Shown here: positions 1 through 5,895 of the stretch, in pieces
Layout of the letters: each line of letters starts with the position of its first letter
Numbering within the stretch: position 1 is the first letter of the stretch
Source: Brachybacterium sp. UMB0905
GTDB taxonomy: Bacteria; Actinomycetota; Actinomycetes; Actinomycetales; Dermabacteraceae
DNA length: 5,895 bases
Direction: 5' to 3'
Assembly (NCBI RefSeq): GCF_002871795.1
Contig: NZ_PNHL01000032.1
Span: forward strand, 1 to 5,895
Translations under genes and position numbers: made by a program
Notes under the pieces: generated by a model
Told to the model about the DNA's origin: nothing
Database searches by the model: none
Seen by the model: the letters and a program-made list of their open reading frames with translations, nothing else

Positions 1-62
1 GTAAGCCCTATTCTTCCAGGTCAGGAGCACCTTTCCGCGTCTACGACCACCCCTCGGACACC
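1..62. other. Short stretch downstream of the fibre stop, no supported gene
   Basis: On the minus strand one frame stays open from a TTG overlapping the fibre stop (TTGA, 66-63) to the window edge, and a GTG at 30-28 also remains open. Neither has a well-spaced ribosome binding site. The plus strand is open in one frame across this stretch (reading FRVYDHPSD), but it has no start upstream in the window. Too little is visible to call anything. Confidence 0.3.
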
Positions 63-3000
63 TCAACGATGAAAGCCCGAGGTCAGCGTCGCATGATTGA
101 GGACAGCCTCCTCGGTGACAACAAGCTTCTTCGTGCCCACCGACATCGCGTTCACGATAGCGGCGGACATGTCCTCGGTGACGGTGAGCTTCGGCGTCGT
201 GATCGCGCCGTCCTTGATCGTCACCGCGGCCACCGAGCCGTCAGCGAGCGTGCCGTCAGGCTTCACCGAAGCGATGCGCAGCTCTGAGCCGGTGATCTTG
301 TGGGCGGCGAAAGTCTCCGCGAACAGCTTGTCAATCACGGCTTCGGCGATCTTCGCGGAGCCGGTCACCTGGAGCTTGTGGACATCCAGGTTGGCGATGA
401 CCTCGGAGCGGATCTGCACCGCGCTCCAGGCGGAGCCGGTCCAGCGCCACTGCCCGAAGATCTGCCCCGAGCCGTCCACTCTCCACCACGTGTCGCCAGC
501 CACCACGCCCTTGGTAGAGCCTGGCGCGGAAGTGGAGATGGTGATGGAGTTCTTGCCGTTGGCGGACGCCTTGATCTCGGCGGTGATCTCTCCACGCGCC
601 GTGGCGAGAGCCGCGAGGGCATCCTGGAGGGCTTTGTCAGCCTTGGCCTTGGCATCGGCCGCAGCGTCAGCCTTAGCCTGGTCGGCCTTGGCGGTTGCAT
701 CAGCCGCTGCCGCCGCCTTGGCGGCCTGCTCCGCGAGGCTGGCGAGACGCTTAGCCTCCGCCTCCGCGGCAGTGCGAGCCGCCCCTGCCTCAGACTTGGC
801 GACGGTCGCCGCAGCCGCCTCTGCCGCCGCCTGTGCAGCGTCCGCCTTGGCCTTCGCGTCGGCCGCCGCGGCCTTCTTAGCGGCAGCTTCGGCTGCGTCC
901 GCCTTCGCCTTCGCGTCCGCTGCCGCAGCGGCCTTCGCGGCCTTCTCTGCCGCGCTCGCCTTGGCCGTGGCATCTGCCTTCGCGTCTGCCAGGGCCTTGT
1001 CGGCCTTGGTCTTGGCGTCAGCCGCTGCGTTGGCCTCGGCCTGCTCAGCCTTCGCCGTAGCGTCAGCCGCTGCGGCCTTCTCTGCCGCGATGCGGGCCTG
1101 CTCGGCCTGCTCCTCGGCGTAGCGCTTCGCAGCCTCGATGTCGGCCTCGGACGCGCCGGTGTCGATCAGGTCGGCGTAAGCCTTGGCCGCCGCCTCAGCC
1201 TCGCTAGCCTCGCGCTCGGCCTCGGCCTTGGCGATGCGCAGGGCCTCCTGTGCGGCACGAGCTTCCGCAGCCTCGACCTTCGCCTTGGCATCCGCCTTCG
1301 CCGCCTCTTCCGCAGCCTGTGCGTAGCCCTGGGCCTGCTCTGGCGTAGCCTTGCTCGCCGCCTCCGTGTACGCCTCATCGGCGCGAGCCTGAGCGTCCTT
1401 TGCGGCCTCCTCTGCGGCCACCGCATCTGTCACATCGAAGAACCCGATGTTGGCGACCCTGTGGCGGCTCTCCGTCTGTCCCGTGTAGTTGAACAGAAAC
1501 CCGGCGCGAACCGACGCCGTAGGGGCGGGGAAAGCGGTAGTGGCAACTGCGCCGTTTCCGTCATGCACCCCACCAACGACCTGCGAATCATAGGGGGTCC
1601 ACTCGTGGGGGATCCCCATCGGAACTAGCGGGTACATATACGCGCCGCCATAGAGCCCCTGCCCCACGGGGGTACCAGCCGCGAAAGTGCGTCCAGTCCA
1701 TGGGGCTGAGAGGGTGACGGTCGTGCCAGAAATCGACGAGAACCTGGGGATGTGTCGCGTGTACTCGGTCCCCCAGTGCTTGCCAGATCCGTCGGTGTAG
1801 TCGTAGAGCGCGACAACCCTGTTCGGCGTTGCATTGTTCCAGTTGGCAGATGAGGCGAGCACCACCTCGGTATCCCCGGCCTCCAGCGGCTCAGCCAAGG
1901 TGGTGAGCGTATCTGCCCAGCGCGCATACATCGCCGTGGAGATGGTCTGCCCATCCGAATCGACCGGCGAGAGCGCCATGTAGAGCCGATCCGGGCCAGG
2001 CTTATAGTCCGGGTTGGCCTGCCGGGCCGTCGCACTCATCTTGTACTTACGGGACGGGTCGATGGCGATCTCTCGATCCATGAACGCGCCGCCTGGGACC
2101 TCGATCCCAAACGAGGCCCGCGCGCCCGTTGGGACATCGTCTGGATAGCGAGACCAGCTGTTGCGGATCTCGAAGTTCTCCATACCGAGCGCGCCGTTGC
2201 CGTTGTGGATCATGTTCGCCGTAGGGGACGTGGCGCGCTCCAGCGCACTATCCGCCGCTTCTCGCGCGGCCACGGCCTCGTTATGCGCGCCGCGGGCGTC
2301 AAGCGTCGCCTGATCCGCAGTGCGCTGCGCGGCCTCTGCCTTCGCCTGTGCGGCACTGGCATTGGCGACCGCAGTATCGGCACGCTGCTGGGCCTGCTGT
2401 GCCGCCTCGCGGGCGTCCAGCGCGTTCTGCGCCGCCTGAGCAAGCTCATCCGAGGTGGTGGGCACCCACTCGTCCGACTCCTCAAGGTAGACGTAGGTGG
2501 TCGCCCGCTCCTCGACCTCCGTGTCAGGATTGTCCTTGACCGGCTTGATCCAGATGTTCGCCGCGTTGCGATCCTCGCCCTGCGGCTCGGTCTCCTGAAT
2601 GATCGTGCGCCCCTTGGACGCGGCGATGCCAGCCGCCTCAAGCGCCGCCTGGCTAGCCGCATTAGCCGCCGTCACAGCCTTGTCAGCGGTAGACTGCGCC
2701 GCCGTCACAGCATCGCGCGCCTGCGTCAGAGCATCACGAATGGGGTCAAGCGCCTCGTCCGTCGCAAAGTCCGCCAGACGCTCCTCCAGCTCCGCGAGAT
2801 CCTGCGCCGCCTCCTCAGCCCTCGCCGCCAACTCCTCCCGCACAGCGGGAAGATCCGTCGTCTCGATCTCGTCCAGACGCTGACCCGTCCGCTCCGCCTC
2901 AGCCTCAGCCTCGGCAAGGCGAGCTTCCGCCTCCTGGAGCTTCGTGGTCGCCTCGTCCAGGCGCGCCCGTGCCTCGCCCAGGTCTGCGTCCAGGTCGCGA

Positions 3001-3170
3001 ACCGACGTGAACCGGCCCTCGACCCCAGTCCACGTCACGTTCCCGCTCTCGCCCAAATCCTTGATACCAGCGGGGACGGTCTGGCGCTGCGAACTCTTAG
3101 CGTCCAGGCGGCGCATCAGGTCAGCGAGAGCACCCGCCGGGTCAGGGTTCAGATTCCGTCGGCCGACCAT
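63..3170 (-). CDS. Modular tail fibre / minor tail protein, probable receptor-binding protein
   Basis: A 1035-residue structural protein expected at the phage tail tip, probably contacting the host surface. Domains seen in order: N-terminal segment (about 1-57); acidic coiled coil rich in E, A and R (57-185); small W-containing module (187-245, ends near W235 in DEWVP); second Ala-rich coiled coil (246-316); globular beta-type domain (317-583) starting TANMIHNGNG; a long Ala/Lys/Asp helical stalk (584-859); second W-rich module (872-930, WRWTGSAW at 908-915); C-terminal segment to 1035. Within the globular domain, residues 422-513 (GDTEVVL, SANW, PWTGRTFAAGT, YMYP) resemble a beta module I know from many phage fibre proteins. 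The start is ATG at 3170, not the ATG at 3203, because GGGAGAGGAG lies 5 nt upstream. The gene overlaps the end of the hub gene by 22 nt. The last residues (HATLTSGFHR) end abruptly. The tail role is well supported; receptor binding is inferred. Confidence 0.85.
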   Translation of the reverse strand: MVGRRNLNPDPAGALADLMRRLDAKSSQRQTVPAGIKDLGESGNVTWTGVEGRFTSVRDLDADLGEARARLDEATTKLQEAEARLAEAEAEAERTGQRLDEIETTDLPAVREELAARAEEAAQDLAELEERLADFATDEALDPIRDALTQARDAVTAAQSTADKAVTAANAASQAALEAAGIAASKGRTIIQETEPQGEDRNAANIWIKPVKDNPDTEVEERATTYVYLEESDEWVPTTSDELAQAAQNALDAREAAQQAQQRADTAVANASAAQAKAEAAQRTADQATLDARGAHNEAVAAREAADSALERATSPTANMIHNGNGALGMENFEIRNSWSRYPDDVPTGARASFGIEVPGGAFMDREIAIDPSRKYKMSATARQANPDYKPGPDRLYMALSPVDSDGQTISTAMYARWADTLTTLAEPLEAGDTEVVLASSANWNNATPNRVVALYDYTDGSGKHWGTEYTRHIPRFSSISGTTVTLSAPWTGRTFAAGTPVGQGLYGGAYMYPLVPMGIPHEWTPYDSQVVGGVHDGNGAVATTAFPAPTASVRAGFLFNYTGQTESRHRVANIGFFDVTDAVAAEEAAKDAQARADEAYTEAASKATPEQAQGYAQAAEEAAKADAKAKVEAAEARAAQEALRIAKAEAEREASEAEAAAKAYADLIDTGASEADIEAAKRYAEEQAEQARIAAEKAAAADATAKAEQAEANAAADAKTKADKALADAKADATAKASAAEKAAKAAAAADAKAKADAAEAAAKKAAAADAKAKADAAQAAAEAAAATVAKSEAGAARTAAEAEAKRLASLAEQAAKAAAAADATAKADQAKADAAADAKAKADKALQDALAALATARGEITAEIKASANGKNSITISTSAPGSTKGVVAGDTWWRVDGSGQIFGQWRWTGSAWSAVQIRSEVIANLDVHKLQVTGSAKIAEAVIDKLFAETFAAHKITGSELRIASVKPDGTLADGSVAAVTIKDGAITTPKLTVTEDMSAAIVNAMSVGTKKLVVTEEAVLNHATLTSGFHR
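627..713 (-). repeat. Dispersed 87-bp imperfect direct repeat, copy 2 (fibre stalk)
   Basis: Encodes 29 residues starting AAAADATAKADQ and ending KADKAL, the partner of the copy at 990-1076. Residues differ at only four positions (E/D, E/K, N/D, T/A). It lies near the C-terminal end of the alanine-rich stalk. Confidence 0.65.
819..932 (-). repeat. Two tandem 57-bp imperfect repeats in the fibre stalk
   Basis: Units 876-932 and 819-875 encode two consecutive 19-residue segments, each built on AAAADAKAKADAA followed by E or Q and then AAA; 16 of 19 residues agree by eye. At DNA level the string CCTTCGCGTC recurs exactly 57 bases apart (851 and 908, plus strand). The repeats sit in the alanine-rich helical stalk, so a change in copy number would lengthen or shorten the stalk without breaking the frame. 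Confidence 0.7.
990..1076 (-). repeat. Dispersed 87-bp imperfect direct repeat, copy 1 (fibre stalk)
   Basis: Encodes 29 residues starting AAAADATAKAEQ and ending KADKAL. It matches copy 2 at 627-713 in 25 of 29 residues by eye, and the DNA aligns without gaps. The two copies lie 363 bp (121 codons) apart in the same orientation and frame, so recombination between them would delete an in-frame stalk segment. Confidence 0.65.
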
Positions 3171-4312
3171 GAAAGCTCCTCTCCCAGCATGTCGGGCTGG
3201 CACTGCACCTGCACAAGATCCGACCCCAGCTCGTAGCGTGTCGCGATGACCCGCAGATCGTGGTCACCATCAGGCACCGACAGCCAGCCGTCAGCGACAA
3301 CACGAACTAGCTCCCCGCACCACCATGTGCCAATCGGCGCGCCCACGGGATCGGCATTCACGGTCAGGTCGATCTGGTCCATCGCATCCAGGCGGACCGC
3401 CGCCGCGGCCTTCGACGCGAGGAGAGCACGACCACTCGCGGTATCTTCCACATCCGCGTCAGAGATCACCCGCTCCACTAGCGGCATCCACCGGGGCAGC
3501 TCCCGCGCGGTCCGATGCTGCAACGCAACCCCCGCGCCTTCACCCGCCCCGGTCGCATACACCCGGTGGGTCACATCGTCAGCATTCGTGGTGACAGCCA
3601 TCGCGGCGACATCACCACGCGCCGCCGTCGCATCCCACACGACCGTCCGGTCCTGAGGGAGGGTCTGCTGCGCGTCCGTCCCGACCAGCAGCACCCACTC
3701 GAACCTGGTCCGCTCATCGTTGGCCCAACGGGGGCGGAACTGCACGTCCGGGCCACCGATGACCTCCGTCATCTCCACAATCCGCTTCCACGCCCCGTTA
3801 TTGCTGACATTCCACGCCTCATACGTCCGCTCCCTGCGTCCCCTCACCGGGCCAGGCAGCACCACCGGGAGGCCACCGTTAGCCTTCGCAAGCGCGAGCC
3901 GCACAACCTCTGACACGAGCCCCCGAAACGAGAGCCCACGCAGCGCGACCACACCCCTGCGGATGTCACCGTGTGGCTCCGCGGGCAGCACCACACGGTC
4001 CTCCAGGAGCCACGACGGCCCCCGCCCGGCGAGGGTCACCGTCCCGGCCTGCCGGTCCTCCTGCGGCGCATCACTGATCGGGGCAGCGGACACGATCCGC
4101 TCCACCCCCACACTGTCCGCGTACGTGACGACGAGACAGCCAGACCGGTACGACCACCACTCGCGACTAACCCCGTCAAGGGAGGCGCGGGAGAACGTCA
4201 CGCTAACCTCATCGTGACTATTCAACGTGTGCGCCACACTACCGGCGGACACATCGAGTTCCGCGCCCAGCTCACCCGTCATCGACCGGCCCAGATACAC
4301 CCGCCACGTCAC
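3149..4312 (-). CDS. Baseplate hub / tail-associated (Tal-like) minor tail protein
   Basis: A 387-residue protein, probably the trimeric hub that closes the tail tube below the Dit ring and anchors the fibre. Family features: beta-rich N-terminal part beginning VTWRVYLGR; a central helical section; the stretch YEAWNVSNNGAWKRI (W167) followed by GGPDVQFRP, a pattern I associate with gp27-like hub domains of actinobacterial phage minor tail proteins; and a C-terminal part (GTWWCGELVRVV, then LRVIATRYEL) typical of hub beta domains. No peptidase or lysozyme motif is seen, so it appears to be a short hub without an enzymatic tail. The start is placed at GTG 4312, which overlaps the upstream TGA as GTGA, with AGGGG 8 nt upstream. 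The frame is open further up to an ATG at 4429, but that would lie over 100 nt inside the previous gene. Its position between Dit-like and fibre genes fits the role. The assignment rests on recalled family patterns and synteny, not a search. Confidence 0.7.
   Translation of the reverse strand: MTWRVYLGRSMTGELGAELDVSAGSVAHTLNSHDEVSVTFSRASLDGVSREWWSYRSGCLVVTYADSVGVERIVSAAPISDAPQEDRQAGTVTLAGRGPSWLLEDRVVLPAEPHGDIRRGVVALRGLSFRGLVSEVVRLALAKANGGLPVVLPGPVRGRRERTYEAWNVSNNGAWKRIVEMTEVIGGPDVQFRPRWANDERTRFEWVLLVGTDAQQTLPQDRTVVWDATAARGDVAAMAVTTNADDVTHRVYATGAGEGAGVALQHRTARELPRWMPLVERVISDADVEDTASGRALLASKAAAAVRLDAMDQIDLTVNADPVGAPIGTWWCGELVRVVADGWLSVPDGDHDLRVIATRYELGSDLVQVQCQPDMLGEELSWSADGI
3176..3185 (-). 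promoter_or_regulatory. Shine-Dalgarno site deciding the fibre gene start
   Basis: On the minus strand GGGAGAGGAG ends 5 nt before the ATG at 3170. It selects that ATG over the in-frame ATG at 3203. It lies inside the last codons of the hub gene, so the fibre is probably translated by coupling to the hub. Confidence 0.8.
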
Positions 4313-5166
4313 CGAGTCGACCCCTGATCCACGATCTTGCAATACGACGGCGGGATATCCGAGTCTCCGTTCCCGAGCGTGATCGCACCCGTACCAGTGC
4401 TGATCCACCGCTCCCGCTGCAGCGCCCACGTGTGCTCACCCGCAGTCACCCAGAAATCCACCTCATCCGTCTTCGTCTCCCACATCTTCGAGTGGTAGAA
4501 CGTCAGCTTCGCCTTCACCTGATTGTCGATAGATAGGGTGTACAGCGTCGCTCCGGTCGGCTCCGCCGACATCGGCATACGGATAGGGTCCGTATACCCG
4601 GCCTCACACGCCGAATGACGAAAATCGAACATCAACCTGCGGTCAGCTGGCAGCACGAACCGGCCCGTCTTGATCGTCCGGCGCTCATTCGGAATCGCCA
4701 CCCGATGCCCCAGCGCCTCATCCCACCGGTCAATCACACCCAGCGACCCGAACATCGACACCGCATGATCACGATCCACCCGCGCAGTTGTCGCCGTTGT
4801 GGCCGTCACCCCCGCTGGAACTGCCCGCACTGACAACGCGAACATCGTCTCGTCGTTCGCCTGCCGGACATGCACCTGACCATCCGAATCCACGAGCACA
4901 TAGTCCGTGCGGGACCCGGATGTGGGGGCGGGGAGAGTCGCCACCTCCACGGCGGGGACAGGAACCTCGACCGCTTCCCGGTTCGCCCTCGACGTTTCCA
5001 TCACGACCTTGCCGGGACTGACCCTGTACGCCATACCCGCGGTGCCGGAGACTTCGCAGCCCTTGACAATTCCGAAGGAATGATAATCCGCCCATATCAA
5101 CCGGCGATGTTCCAGCGGCGTGAGCCCGTTACCCGCCGCGTCCGGGGCCTTACCCAATGCACCCAT
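4309..5166 (-). CDS. Putative baseplate / tail-tip accessory protein, two-domain, function unassigned
   Basis: A 285-residue protein that I cannot name. The N-terminal half (about 15-135) begins TPLEHRRLIWADYHSFGIVKG and continues with MAYRVSPG (45-52) and SRTDYVLVD (85-93). This pattern recurs, from memory, as a stand-alone beta module in actinobacterial phage tail proteins. A linker (136-160) leads to a second domain (about 164-280) with alternating beta-strand patterns (GRFVLPADRR, LYTLSIDNQVKAKLTF, TAGEHTWALQRERW) and a closing PPSYCKIVDQG, suggesting a beta sandwich. No signal peptide, membrane segment or catalytic motif is visible. The start is ATG at 5166, with GAGGAG 5 nt upstream. 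The upstream gene ends 9 nt before it, and its own stop overlaps the GTG start of the hub gene. Placement between Dit and hub suggests a structural decoration of the tail tip, possibly glycan-binding; that is inference. It could instead be a chaperone or a second receptor-binding protein. Confidence 0.6.
   Translation of the reverse strand: MGALGKAPDAAGNGLTPLEHRRLIWADYHSFGIVKGCEVSGTAGMAYRVSPGKVVMETSRANREAVEVPVPAVEVATLPAPTSGSRTDYVLVDSDGQVHVRQANDETMFALSVRAVPAGVTATTATTARVDRDHAVSMFGSLGVIDRWDEALGHRVAIPNERRTIKTGRFVLPADRRLMFDFRHSACEAGYTDPIRMPMSAEPTGATLYTLSIDNQVKAKLTFYHSKMWETKTDEVDFWVTAGEHTWALQRERWISTGTGAITLGNGDSDIPPSYCKIVDQGSTR
4321..4325 (-). promoter_or_regulatory. Weak Shine-Dalgarno site for the hub GTG start
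   Basis: AGGGG on the minus strand lies 8 nt before GTG 4312-4310, within the 3' end of the previous gene. Start and stop share four bases (GTGA, 4309-4312), so termination-reinitiation coupling probably matters more than this modest site. Confidence 0.5.
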
Positions 5167-5171
5167 AATGT

Positions 5172-5178
5172 CTCCTCA
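5172..5178 (-). promoter_or_regulatory. Shine-Dalgarno site overlapping the Dit stop codon
   Basis: TGAGGAG on the minus strand contains both the TGA stop of the Dit-like gene (5178-5176) and the GAGGAG ribosome binding site for the ATG at 5166, with 5 nt of spacing. It fixes the start of the 285-residue protein and suggests coupling. Confidence 0.75.
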
Positions 5179-5895
5179 CATGTAGGTCGGGCGGATATGC
5201 CATTCCGCCCATCCGGTACCGAATTGCAACGGCGTGAACTCTGGGAAAACCGTTGCCCCAGGCGGGACGCTAATCCACTGCCTGAGCCCCGCGCGGTGCG
5301 TCTGATTCTCGGTACCCACCCAGATGCTGCCACTCATGTCAATCACCACCGGCGCACCCGGAAAAGTTGCGTGAGGCCACACCACCGACCGGCCACCAGC
5401 GCTCACCTGAAACCCGCTGGGGAAGTCCCCCGTCACGATCACCTGCGGGTACGCGACCGCGTTCCCGCTATTGCTGATCGGGTCCTGGGTGTCCACCGCC
5501 GTGCCGTATGAGAGAACCGGTTCACCAGCAGGATTCACGCGCTGCCCATACAGGGCATATTCGAGCCCCACACCCGTACCAATCGGATGCTGATACACCA
5601 CCAGCTCATCCCCGTACAGGAACGGGGATGCTGAGAACAGCGGGATCTGTGCTTCCACATATCCAGCGTCCAGGTTCGTAGTGACCTTCACTTCACCATC
5701 AATCCGGACCGGGCAAGACAACTCCACCCCATCTTGACCGACAGCCAAGGAACCCCACTCACCATCGGAGAAAACCCCGGACAGAGCGCGCTCAATAGAC
5801 CACAGCTCGCCCCGGTCCGTGGGTGGTGTCATAGCGTCGAAGCAACACCTCCGGTCGGCGGGGGTCTGATCGGTGGAGTGTGCGGATGGCGCGGG
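5176..5895 (-). CDS. Distal tail (Dit-like) protein, 5' end cut by window edge
   Basis: The visible 239 residues look like the central and C-terminal parts of a siphophage Dit protein, which forms a ring joining the tail tube to the hub. Supporting patterns are LWSIERALSGVF, DGEWGSLAV, ELSCPVRIDGE, and SASPFLYGDE (the position where Dit proteins usually carry a D-P-x-x-Y motif). The C-terminal half has VIDMSGSIWVG, WISVPPGAT and the ending WAEWHIRPTYM, close to the usual W-R-P-x-Y ending of the family. An internal ATG at 5832 could be a start, giving 218 residues. I prefer continuation upstream: the frame is open to the window edge, the GGAGG upstream of that ATG is 15 nt away, and the family normally has roughly 60-100 more N-terminal residues. 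The TGA stop lies inside the Shine-Dalgarno of the next gene, implying coupled translation. Confidence 0.62.
   Translation of the reverse strand, partial: PAPSAHSTDQTPADRRCCFDAMTPPTDRGELWSIERALSGVFSDGEWGSLAVGQDGVELSCPVRIDGEVKVTTNLDAGYVEAQIPLFSASPFLYGDELVVYQHPIGTGVGLEYALYGQRVNPAGEPVLSYGTAVDTQDPISNSGNAVAYPQVIVTGDFPSGFQVSAGGRSVVWPHATFPGAPVVIDMSGSIWVGTENQTHRAGLRQWISVPPGATVFPEFTPLQFGTGWAEWHIRPTYM

Noticed and set aside
53..81. Inverted repeat CCTCGG / CCGAGG as a transcription terminator
   Set aside because: Only a 6-bp stem with a 19-nt loop, overlapping the stop codon, with no T-rich run after it in the direction of transcription.
97..1122. 341-codon open frame on the plus strand, rich in Ala and Ser
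   Set aside because: It is the antisense shadow of the GC-rich, alanine-coding stalk of the fibre gene. Low complexity, no ribosome binding site, and the minus-strand frame has recognisable domains.
584..1424. Alanine-rich repeats as a CRISPR array or regulatory repeat
   Set aside because: The repeats are imperfect, codon-phased and translate into a continuous helical stalk, with no spacer structure.
300..1628. 442-codon open frame on the plus strand, rich in Leu, Arg and Gly
   Set aside because: Antisense shadow of the fibre gene; its composition reflects high-GC repeats, and no domain can be recognised.
3171..3203. Upstream in-frame ATG at 3203 for the fibre gene
   Set aside because: No good ribosome binding site precedes it, whereas the ATG at 3170 has GGGAGAGGAG at ideal spacing.
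2205..3236. 343-codon open frame on the plus strand
   Set aside because: Opposite strand of the fibre's coiled-coil coding region. Arg/Leu-rich composition with no domain, and it runs across the hub/fibre junction.
4313..4429. Upstream in-frame ATG at 4429 for the hub gene
   Set aside because: It would put 39 extra residues over the end of the previous gene. The GTGA stop/start overlap at 4309-4312 is the expected junction.

Overview
The window is high-GC DNA carrying part of the tail morphogenesis block of a tailed phage or prophage with siphovirus-like tail genes, most likely from an actinobacterium. This rests on the GC-rich third codon positions, the Shine-Dalgarno sites, the gene order, and protein styles typical of actinobacterial phage 'minor tail proteins'. 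Genus cannot be told from the sequence, and it cannot be decided whether this is a free phage or a prophage. No integrase, lysis, head or host gene is visible.

All genes lie on the minus strand, so transcription runs from right to left. (1) At the right edge is a 5'-truncated distal tail (Dit-like) protein, 5176-5895. (2) Next is a 285-residue protein of unassigned name that looks like a baseplate or tail-tip component, 4309-5166. (3) Then a baseplate hub / tail-associated (Tal-like) minor tail protein, 3149-4312, started from GTG. (4) Last is a 1035-residue modular tail fibre / receptor-binding candidate, 63-3170, with three coiled-coil or alanine-rich stretches separated by globular modules. 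The 62 bases left of the fibre stop hold no gene I can support.

The genes are packed as one translationally coupled unit: a 9-nt gap with the stop codon inside the next Shine-Dalgarno, a GTGA stop/start overlap, and a 22-nt overlap with a strong GGAGAGGAG-type site. Functionally, Dit and hub would form the tail tip below the tail tube. The fibre would attach there and present its globular module to the host surface, and the 285-residue protein probably decorates the same structure.

The points most worth attention are in the fibre. A receptor-binding-like domain sits mid-protein between helical stalks. A small W-rich module occurs twice. The stalk contains direct DNA repeats. The C-terminus ends abruptly, unlike what I expect of such proteins. 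The extra gene between Dit and hub is also notable. I found no evidence for a wholly new system: no RNA gene, CRISPR array, mobile element or reverse transcriptase is visible.
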